Assembly: GCA_902826815.1 (NCBI GenBank)
Contig: CADEGF010000038.1
Span: 1 to 57,200 of the forward strand
Direction of reading: 5' to 3'
DNA: 57,200 nt
From: an uncultured Mycobacteriaceae bacterium
GTDB taxonomy: Bacteria > Actinomycetota > Actinomycetes > Mycobacteriales > Mycobacteriaceae
Shown here one piece after another: positions 51,043 through 57,200 of this stretch. Both the position numbers and the translations under genes were made by a program. Below the pieces are notes generated by a model that was not told the origin of the DNA, did not search any database, and worked only from the letters and a program-made list of their open reading frames with translations. Every line of letters starts with the position of its first letter. Within the stretch, counting starts at the first letter, position 1.

Positions 51043-51519
51043 GTGAATCTCGGTCCGTGGGGTGATCTCACGATATTTGCCGCAGTGATGGAAATAGTCT
51101 TCGTCACTTGCGTATTCGTATACATCGGCCGACTGGAGAGACGGACGTCCCACCCGCTAGGCGAAGTGGTGGGCGCTCATAAGGCGGTGCTCGCCAAACT
51201 TCGCAAGCGCGAGCCGATGTCGCAAGAAGAAGTGGACTATGCGACCGAACTGGTTGACGATGCCCGGTCGCCACTTGCCTACGCGATACCCGCCGGCCTC
51301 TTCACCATCGGATTCTTCTACGTCGTCGGGTGCCTCTTCATGCTCCACCTCGACGGCGGCAACCCGTCGTTTCGCACGTTCGTCGGCGGCATCCCGATGC
51401 TGACCTCCTTGAACATCGCCAATCAGCTGCGCAGGGTCGCGCATTTGAAAGGTCGACTGGCCGACGTGCCTCTAGCCCCCGTCGTCCCAGAGGGAGAGTT
51501 GGCGGGCCGGCCGGCGTGA
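51043..51519 (+). CDS. Small two-helix membrane protein (paralogue of 5506-5934)
   Basis: A 158-residue protein from GTG 51043, with a hydrophobic helix (about residues 9-29, TIFAAVMEIVFVTCVFVYIG), a charged middle with LAKLRKREPMSQEEV and a second helix in RSPLAYAIPAGLFTIGFFYVVG, then a polar tail. The order and motifs match the protein at 5506-5934. The gene ends inside the last 48 bp of the mmpL at 51472-54366, on the opposite strand. In both places it sits at the 3' end of an mmpL gene. No function is known to me. Confidence 0.75.
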   Translation: MNLGPWGDLTIFAAVMEIVFVTCVFVYIGRLERRTSHPLGEVVGAHKAVLAKLRKREPMSQEEVDYATELVDDARSPLAYAIPAGLFTIGFFYVVGCLFMLHLDGGNPSFRTFVGGIPMLTSLNIANQLRRVAHLKGRLADVPLAPVVPEGELAGRPA

Positions 51520-54366
51520 CTCGGACGGCTGGGCAGATTGCCTTGCCGGGCGTTGACGCACGTTCAGCGGCCACCAGAACCATCGACCCAGCAACGCGGC
51601 GATGGACGGTGTCATGAACGACCGCACGATGAGCGTGTCGAACAGCAGCCCGAGTGCGATCGTCGTTCCGATCTGACCGAGGATCCGGAGGTCGGCGAAT
51701 ACGAACGACGCCATGGTCGCCGCGAACACCAGCCCGGCCGCGGTCACCACCGAGCCGGAGCCTGCCATCGACCGGATGATGCCTGTGTTGATGCCTGCGT
51801 GGATCTCCTCCTTGAACCGTGAGATCAACAACAGGTTGTAGTCCGATCCCACCGCCAACAGCAGGATGACGGCCAGCGCCAGCACAATCCAGTACAACGG
51901 GATACCGAAGAGGTCCTCCCAAATCAGCACGGAAAGCCCGAATGAGGCACCCAACGACAACGCGACGGTGCCGACGATGACGATCGCGGCGACGATGCTT
52001 CTGGTGATGAACATCATCACGAGCAGAATCAGGCAGAGCGCGGCGATCCCGGCGATCATCAGGTCGTACTTGGCCCCGTCCTGGATGTCTTTGTAGGTCG
52101 CCGCGGTGCCCGTGATGTAGATTTTGGATCCGGCCAGCGGCGTTCCCTTGACGGCCTCCTGCGCTGCATGCCGGATCGGGTCGATATGCGAAATGCCTTC
52201 TGGTGTAGCGGGAATGCCGTCATGGGTGATGATCATGCGTGCGGCTTTCCCGTCCGGTGACAGGAAAAGCTTCAGCCCGCGCAGGAACTCGGGGTTAGTG
52301 AACGCCTCGGGGGGTAGGTAGAACGAGTCGTCGGTCTTCGACGCGTCGTACGCCTGGCCCAACGTGGTGGCGTTCTGCAGTGCCGCTTCAGTCTGGTCGT
52401 TGATGCCAGAGGTGGTGGCGTAGTTCGTCAGGGTCAGGTCGCGGTTGGTCTCCTGGGTGTCGATCTGTGGCGGAATCAGCGCGACCAGCTTTGGCTGCAG
52501 TTCGTCCAGCTTGGCGATGCTCCCCGACACGTCACTCAGTTGCGCGGTCAGCGCGTCGATCCCGTCGAGCGAGTCGAAGAGTGACCGCAGCGCGGCGCAG
52601 GCCGGAATGTCGAAACAGTGTGGCTCCCAGTAGAAGTAGTTGCGCATGGGCCGGAAGAAGTCGTCGAAGTTGGCGATCTTGTCACGCAGGTCGTTCGCCG
52701 TGGCGACAGTCTGTTTGAACGCTTCGCTCTGCTCGTGGGTGATGTCGCCGGATTGTTGTTGCAGCGCAAACTGTTGCCGCAAAACGTCAATCGAGTTGTT
52801 GATGGTGTCGACCTGCTTGAGCAGATCCGCACCGCGGGCCTGTTGGAAGGGCAGATTGTTGATCTGAGACGCGCTGCCCGCGCTGATCTGGAAAGGAATC
52901 GACGTATGGTCCAACGGCGTGCCAAGCGGTCGGGTGATCGACTGCACCTGAGCGATTCCGTCGGTGTGGAAGACAGCCTTGGCGACGCGCTCCAGCAGGA
53001 TCATGTCGGTGGAATTACGCAGATCGTGGTCGGCTTCGACCATCAACAGTTCCGGATTCAGCCGCGCCTCCGAAAAGTGGCGTTCAGCGGCCGCGTAACC
53101 GACATTCGCGGGCGCGCTGGCGGGCATGAAGGGACGGGCGTCGTAACTCGTCTTGTATCCCAGCAGGGAGAGCAAGCCGATCGCGGCGATGGCGACCGTG
53201 GCCAACAGGATGGGGGCCGGCCAACGGACGATGGCCGTGCCGATCCGCCGCCAACCCCGCGTACGCATGGGGCGACTGGGTTCGAATAGACCGAAATGGC
53301 GGCCGATGACCAGCAGGGCGGGCGCCAGGGTCAACGCGGCCACCACGGCGACGAGGATGCCGATGCCTGCGGGTACGCCCAGGCTGTTGAAGTACGGGAG
53401 CCGGGTGAAGCTCAGACAGAGCACCGCACCGGCGATCGTCAGGCCCGAACCCAAGATGACGTGCGCGGTGCCGTCGTACATCCAGTTGAACGCCGACACC
53501 CGATCCTGCCCACCTAGGCGCGCTTCATGGAAGCGGCCGAGGATGAAGATCGCGTAGTCCGTTCCTGCGGCGATCACGAGCAGCGTCAGCAGGTTGGTCG
53601 AATACGTCGACAGCTCGATGATGCCTGCGTTGGCGAGGACAGCGACGACGCCTCGGGACGCGGTCAACTCGATCATCACCGTGAAGATCACGAGGAACAC
53701 CGTGGTGAGACGACGGTAGAGCACGAACAGCATCATCATGATCACCCCGAGGGTGATCAGGGTGGTTTTCAGGGTGCCGTGGCGGCCGACCTCGAACTGA
53801 TCGGTGACCAGGGGGGCGGCACCGGTGACATAGGCCTTGATGCCAGGCGGCGGGGGCGTGTCGTTGCCGATGGCGCGCACCGAGTCGCCCGACTCATTGG
53901 CCAGCGACTCGCCCTGGTTACCGGCGAGGTACAGCTGCACCAGCGCCGCCTTGCCGTCGGCGCTCTGCGAGCCCGCCGCCGTCAGCGGATCGCCCCAGAA
54001 GTCCTGAATGTGCTGGACGTGCTTGGTGTCCTTGGAAAGCTTTTGGATCAAGCCGTCGTAGTAGTGGTGGGCCTCGGCGCCGAGCGGCTGGTCACCCTCG
54101 AGGACGATCATCGCCGAACTGTCGGAATCGAATTCGTCGAACACCTTGCCGATGCGTTTGGCGGCCTGCAGCGACGGCGCATCCTGGGGACTCAGCGATA
54201 CGTTGTGTGATTCGGCGACGGTCTCCAACTGCGGCACAAAGACATTCGTCAGCACCGCAAGGGCAAGCCAGAAGACGGCGATCAGCACAGAGAACCGCCG
54301 GATCGTGCTCGCGATCCGGTAGGGCGTCGTCGGGCGTTCTGCCGCGTCGGTTAGGTGATGGCTCAT
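51472..54366 (-). CDS. mmpL: MmpL-family RND transporter (third copy)
   Basis: A 964-residue MmpL protein with the family layout: helix 1 (about 25-45), porter domain, GTDYAIFILGRFHEAR in the first bundle, a second long periplasmic part with coiled-coil segment and WEPHCFDIPAC near residue 580, and GSDYNLLLISRFKEE in the second bundle. The ATG overlaps the stop of the shortened mmpS gene by ATGA, so translation still begins by coupling. Its 3' end overlaps the small membrane protein gene by 48 bp on the opposite strand. It belongs to the same subfamily as the other two MmpL proteins here, judged by the two-cysteine motif. The substrate is unknown. Confidence 0.9.
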   Translation of the reverse strand: MSHHLTDAAERPTTPYRIASTIRRFSVLIAVFWLALAVLTNVFVPQLETVAESHNVSLSPQDAPSLQAAKRIGKVFDEFDSDSSAMIVLEGDQPLGAEAHHYYDGLIQKLSKDTKHVQHIQDFWGDPLTAAGSQSADGKAALVQLYLAGNQGESLANESGDSVRAIGNDTPPPPGIKAYVTGAAPLVTDQFEVGRHGTLKTTLITLGVIMMMLFVLYRRLTTVFLVIFTVMIELTASRGVVAVLANAGIIELSTYSTNLLTLLVIAAGTDYAIFILGRFHEARLGGQDRVSAFNWMYDGTAHVILGSGLTIAGAVLCLSFTRLPYFNSLGVPAGIGILVAVVAALTLAPALLVIGRHFGLFEPSRPMRTRGWRRIGTAIVRWPAPILLATVAIAAIGLLSLLGYKTSYDARPFMPASAPANVGYAAAERHFSEARLNPELLMVEADHDLRNSTDMILLERVAKAVFHTDGIAQVQSITRPLGTPLDHTSIPFQISAGSASQINNLPFQQARGADLLKQVDTINNSIDVLRQQFALQQQSGDITHEQSEAFKQTVATANDLRDKIANFDDFFRPMRNYFYWEPHCFDIPACAALRSLFDSLDGIDALTAQLSDVSGSIAKLDELQPKLVALIPPQIDTQETNRDLTLTNYATTSGINDQTEAALQNATTLGQAYDASKTDDSFYLPPEAFTNPEFLRGLKLFLSPDGKAARMIITHDGIPATPEGISHIDPIRHAAQEAVKGTPLAGSKIYITGTAATYKDIQDGAKYDLMIAGIAALCLILLVMMFITRSIVAAIVIVGTVALSLGASFGLSVLIWEDLFGIPLYWIVLALAVILLLAVGSDYNLLLISRFKEEIHAGINTGIIRSMAGSGSVVTAAGLVFAATMASFVFADLRILGQIGTTIALGLLFDTLIVRSFMTPSIAALLGRWFWWPLNVRQRPARQSAQPSESRRPARQLSLWDDGG

Positions 54367-54572
54367 CCGGACTTGTCCAGGCAGTAGGTGACGTGCTTGG
54401 GGTCAAACGGAACGATCTCATTCGCGCTGCCACTCGCGGTCGACGTCACGTCCTGTGATCCGAAGATGGCATTCAGGCGATACACAGAAAACCCAGCGAT
54501 CGCGGCGACCAGCACCGCCACCAGCAGCATCCACCGTCGCATCAGTCGGCTTCGGATCGAAAACCGCTGCAT
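54363..54572 (-). pseudogene. mmpS: Internally deleted mmpS
   Basis: A 69-residue frame from ATG 54572. The N-terminus is normal for MmpS: basic start, one membrane helix (MLLVAVLVAAIAGFSVYRL) and the entry to the periplasmic domain, VPFDPKHVTY. It then passes directly to CLDKSG, a typical MmpS C-terminal end (CLVK-like). About 75-80 residues of the beta-sandwich are missing, in frame. The stop still overlaps the mmpL start by ATGA. A membrane anchor is retained but the fold is not, so it is treated as a pseudogene; it may still be translated to allow mmpL coupling. Confidence 0.75.
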
Positions 54573-54661
54573 CCGTGACCCTTTCGACGGACGGTTAGAT
54601 CAACTAGGTTGACAGTACGGTACGCCATCGGACACCAGAACGAATCCCCGGCCCAGCGGCT

Positions 54662-55816
54662 TTAGATGATGTTGAGTTCGGTGCGACGGTACTCGCCTGC
54701 GAAGCGAGTGGCGTCGAAGGCGGTGACGTCGACGGCGGGCTCGGAACCCAGATAGAGGTCGCGGACCGCTTCCCCCACCGCGGGCCCCTGCAGGAACCCG
54801 TGCCCGGAGAAACCGGCCGCATACAGGAAGCGGAATCCGCTGGTATCAGCCTCTCCGATGAGGGCGTTGCAGTCCGGCGTCATCTCGTAGAGCCCGGCCC
54901 AACCGGAGGCGAACTCCACGCCGGCCAACGGCGGCGCGAACTGTGCCAGCGCTGCGCGCAGCTGGTCATGCCAGTCGGTGGTCACCGACGTGTCGAAGCC
55001 GACCTCCTGCCCCTGGTCGGCGATCCCGATCAGGAGCCCGGAGCCGTCGTCGTTGCAGTGAAAGTAGGCGGTGGTGCTGTAGTCGATCGTGAACGGTACC
55101 GGCGGTGGCCGCGGGTGAAGCGTTGTGGTGAAGGCGATCTGGCGACGGAGGGGTTCGATCGGAAGATCCACGCCGACCATCGCGCCGATCTGCTTGGACC
55201 AGGCGCCACACGTGCAGATGACTGTTGGAGTAGCGAAGACACGCCCGTCTCGGGTGTGCACGGCGACCCGCTCGCCATCGGACTGTTCGATTGCGACGAC
55301 GGGGGATGCTGTGCAGATCTCGGCGCCGAGTGCGGCGGCGGCATCAGCGTAGGCACTGACCACCGCACTCGGCCGTGCGAAGCCGTCGGTGGGTGACCAC
55401 GCCGCGGCGACAACCGCGTCGTCGTCGACATAGGGCGAGAGCTCAGCGGCTGCGGCCGCGGTGATCATCCGGCTGTCGACGCCGAGCGAGTTCTGCAGCT
55501 CGATGCTCGCCTGGTAGCGAGCGACGTCGGCGTCGTCGCGGATCAGGAAAAGGTAGCCGACCTGCTGGTAGCCGATGTCCACGCCGAAGTCGTCGTTGAA
55601 GCGATGGAACGCGGTCAGGCTGCGGGCACCGAGCTCGATGTTGGCCGGGTCGGAGAATTGCGCCCGCACACCGCCAAGGGGTTTACCGGACGAACCTGAC
55701 GCGAGCTCGTTGGCCTCCAGCAGCACGATGTCGCGCACGCCCGCCAGGGCGAGCTGGTACGCGGTGCTGGCGCCCATCACCCCGCCGCCGATGACGACTA
55801 CCGTCGCGTCCGTCAT
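54662..55816 (-). CDS. FAD-dependent amine/amino-acid oxidoreductase (DAO family)
   Basis: A 384-residue DAO-fold flavoprotein. VVVIGGGVMGASTAYQLALAGV is the FAD motif, GSSGKPLGGVR follows as in sarcosine oxidase beta and dimethylglycine oxidase relatives, and the end has GWAGLYEMTPDCNALIG and AAGFSGHGFLQGPAVGEAV, conserved around the flavin. No covalent-FAD His is obvious. Such enzymes oxidise N-methylated glycines, D-amino acids or other secondary amines. The ATG overlaps the stop of the TetR gene by ATGA. The operon is divergent from the membrane protein at 56490. Confidence 0.88.
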   Translation of the reverse strand: MTDATVVVIGGGVMGASTAYQLALAGVRDIVLLEANELASGSSGKPLGGVRAQFSDPANIELGARSLTAFHRFNDDFGVDIGYQQVGYLFLIRDDADVARYQASIELQNSLGVDSRMITAAAAAELSPYVDDDAVVAAAWSPTDGFARPSAVVSAYADAAAALGAEICTASPVVAIEQSDGERVAVHTRDGRVFATPTVICTCGAWSKQIGAMVGVDLPIEPLRRQIAFTTTLHPRPPPVPFTIDYSTTAYFHCNDDGSGLLIGIADQGQEVGFDTSVTTDWHDQLRAALAQFAPPLAGVEFASGWAGLYEMTPDCNALIGEADTSGFRFLYAAGFSGHGFLQGPAVGEAVRDLYLGSEPAVDVTAFDATRFAGEYRRTELNII

Positions 55817-56391
55817 ATGTCGAGCATCCGCCGCATCATCTGGTTGAGCTGCGCGCGCAACACCGGACCGTCGACGTCGGCGAGCAGCGGATGCATGACG
55901 GAGACGCTGATCGCGCTTGACAGCATCGCCGCGTGGAACCGCGCCTCCACGCCTGCTTCCGTGCCGAGCAGTGCGGCGTACAGGCGTTCGATGAACCGTT
56001 GAAAAGGCTCGTATTCCGCTTGAAGGCGGAGTATCACGGGATCGAACATCGGGACGCTGAAATCGCCGCGGCGATCGATGGCCTGTTCGATCATCCGGTC
56101 GAGAAGGATCTCCCGCGCGCGCGGAGGGTGTCCTTCTGCCTCTGCGGCGTCGAGCGCATCCTCGAGCTTGCTCATCTCCCGCTCGGTGATCGCGATGACG
56201 ATTTCTTCCTTGGTCTTGAACTGCCGGTAGACGGCGGCCTTCGTCACGCCCACCTCGTCGGCGATCATCTGCAGTGACGTCCCGCTGACGCCACGTTCGG
56301 CGATGAGTTTCAGTGCCGCGTCCATCACCCGGGTCTGGGCGGCGGAACGGGTGATCGCGCTGAAGATGCGGTCCTCCTGTGTGGACGTCAC
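55813..56391 (-). CDS. TetR-family regulator
   Basis: A 192-residue TetR protein. The DNA-binding part is TRVMDAALKLIAERGVSGTSLQMIADEVGVTKAAVYRQFKTKEEIV (residues about 20-65), a near-consensus helix-turn-helix, followed by a helical ligand domain. It heads an operon with the DAO gene (ATGA overlap) and is divergent from the membrane protein gene at 56490. The 98-bp gap holds two copies of GTTGCCGATCGGC, one a perfect 16-bp palindrome, which most likely are its own operators controlling both directions. Confidence 0.9.
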   Translation of the reverse strand: MTSTQEDRIFSAITRSAAQTRVMDAALKLIAERGVSGTSLQMIADEVGVTKAAVYRQFKTKEEIVIAITEREMSKLEDALDAAEAEGHPPRAREILLDRMIEQAIDRRGDFSVPMFDPVILRLQAEYEPFQRFIERLYAALLGTEAGVEARFHAAMLSSAISVSVMHPLLADVDGPVLRAQLNQMMRRMLDI

Positions 56392-56422
56392 GCGTCGAGG
56401 TTAGCCGAGGATTGACCGTCCG

Positions 56423-56461
56423 GTTGCCGATCGGCTACCGTCCGAGTTGCCGATCGGCAAC
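56423..56461. promoter_or_regulatory. Tandem palindromic operators in the TetR divergent gap
   Basis: GTTGCCGATCGGCAAC at 56446-56461 is a perfect 16-bp palindrome; GTTGCCGATCGGCTAC at 56423-56438 differs in one half by a single base. The centres are 23 bp apart and each copy is preceded by ACCGTCCG, so the region is a tandem repeat of about 23 bp. The sites lie between the divergent tetR and membrane protein genes. Confidence 0.7.
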
Positions 56462-56489
56462 TGACGACATGCGGGGAGAGAACTCAACG

Positions 56490-57197
56490 ATGAGACGACC
56501 TGACGGTGAGCTGATCCTCTTCTGGACGTTGCCCGCGGTGGCGATCATCTGGATCTCCGCGTTCTTCCTGTTCCCCGGCTTTGTGCACCCGATGTCGCCG
56601 ACCATGTCCGCCGAGGAGGTCGCCAGCTTCTATCAGGACGAAACTGCGCGGATCCGCTACAGCATGATCCTGTTCAACTGGTTCGGTGTCGGACTGATCC
56701 CCATCGTGATCCTGCTGGCGATGCAGATTCGCCGGATGGCGCACCGGACGCCGATCCTGTCCTACTGTCTGATCGCCTGCGCGGGCGGCCCACCCACGAT
56801 CTTCCTCATCGCCAACATGTTCTGGCTCCTCGGTTCGTTCCGCCCGGACCGTGCGCCCGAACTCACCCAGTTGCTCAATGACCTCGCGTGGATCACCTTC
56901 ACCGTCCTCGTTCCCTACTTGATCGCGCAGTGCCTGCTGCTCGCGCTGGCGATCTTCTGGGACCATCAGGACCGACCGGTTTTCAAACCGTGGGTCGCAC
57001 TCTTCAACGTGGCGATAGCGGTTGCGCTTGCGCCTGCGGCCTTCACCGCGCTGGCGTTCACCGGACCGTTCGCCTGGGATGGCGTGTTGTCGTTCTGGGG
57101 CAAGAACATTGCGATCGCTGTCTGGATCCTCGTCATGGGAGTCGTTCTCGGCCAGAACATCCGGGCGCAGCGAGCGCAGGAGCAGGTGGCCGCATGA
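56490..57197 (+). CDS. Multi-pass membrane protein
   Basis: A 235-residue protein with about six hydrophobic helices, starting at ATG 56490 behind GGGGAGAG. The first helix is LILFWTLPAVAIIWISAFFLFPG; a loop SPTMSAEEVASFYQDETARIRYSM precedes the second. The pattern is typical of a mycobacterial and rhodococcal membrane protein family of unknown role, which I know only as hypothetical. It is divergent from the tetR-DAO operon and likely controlled by the same operators. Its stop overlaps the ATG of a next gene that runs out of the window. Confidence 0.8.
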   Translation: MRRPDGELILFWTLPAVAIIWISAFFLFPGFVHPMSPTMSAEEVASFYQDETARIRYSMILFNWFGVGLIPIVILLAMQIRRMAHRTPILSYCLIACAGGPPTIFLIANMFWLLGSFRPDRAPELTQLLNDLAWITFTVLVPYLIAQCLLLALAIFWDHQDRPVFKPWVALFNVAIAVALAPAAFTALAFTGPFAWDGVLSFWGKNIAIAVWILVMGVVLGQNIRAQRAQEQVAA

Positions 57198-57200
57198 GTG
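57194..57200 (+). CDS. Start of a downstream gene (cut by window edge)
   Basis: ATGAGTG at 57194 overlaps the stop of the membrane protein gene by ATGA, the usual coupling form in this window. Only two codons are visible, so nothing can be said of the product. Confidence 0.35.

Noticed and set aside
1-57200. CRISPR arrays, tRNA/rRNA genes, insertion sequences or integrases
   Set aside because: Looked for repeat-spacer patterns, cloverleaf-like segments with TTCGAATCC-type loops, transposase-like proteins and terminal repeats; none found that could be supported.

Overview
The window reads as chromosomal DNA of a mycobacterium, probably a fast-growing, environmental Mycolicibacterium-type species. 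The evidence is the high GC content, three mmpL transporter genes with mmpS genes or remnants, a mycofactocin-type short-chain dehydrogenase, a DUF742 domain, many ATGA start/stop overlaps and frequent GTG/TTG starts. I see no rRNA, tRNA, CRISPR array, insertion sequence or phage gene. All assignments come from reading the translated sequence and remembered family motifs; no search was run.

Layout. 1-5934: the start of a DUF3159-like membrane gene (-), then a FAD monooxygenase, a MarR regulator and a coupled mmpS-mmpL-small membrane protein operon (+). A 13-bp motif is shared, inverted, by the two promoter regions, which suggests a MarR regulon. 5935-6556: a decayed MarR copy (-) and a perfect 18-bp palindrome. 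6557-16527: three unfamiliar genes, namely a 1667-aa protein, a 1306-aa protein and a trypsin-fold protease without signal peptide. This is the best candidate for an undescribed system. 16565-27767: a catabolic cluster, mostly (-), with an APC permease, P450, flavin monooxygenase, RidA, DUF1028, M20 amidohydrolase, a LysR regulator (+), a trimethylamine-dehydrogenase-like flavoprotein and an aldehyde dehydrogenase. ATC-N9-GAT boxes lie in three promoter gaps, so the cluster looks like one LysR regulon for a nitrogenous, perhaps N-methylated or N-acylated, compound.

27919-37535: a peroxiredoxin fused to DUF742, a MASE1-GAF-PP2C phosphatase followed by a DUF2252 protein, a PfpI remnant, a 49-aa membrane protein missed by ordinary ORF calling, an HdeA-like lipoprotein, an alpha/beta hydrolase, a C45 acyltransferase-like enzyme plus a small HTH protein behind two strong dyads, a zinc alcohol dehydrogenase and an internally deleted SDR pseudogene.

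37532-48379: a second MmpL, a crotonase plus mycofactocin-type SDR pair, remnants of a divergent SDR/MmyB-type regulator pair, a COG4705 membrane protein, a proline-rich secreted protein, a histidine kinase and response regulator arranged tail to tail, a small secreted protein and an MFS transporter. 48417-57200: a TetR regulator, two frameshifted genes (epimerase and old-yellow-enzyme), a second copy of the small mmpL-linked membrane protein, a third mmpL with an internally deleted mmpS, then a FAD amine oxidase-like/TetR operon divergent from a membrane protein across a tandem palindromic operator.

The window mixes lipid-export loci, catabolic genes and at least seven decayed genes, as expected of an accessory region under active turnover.
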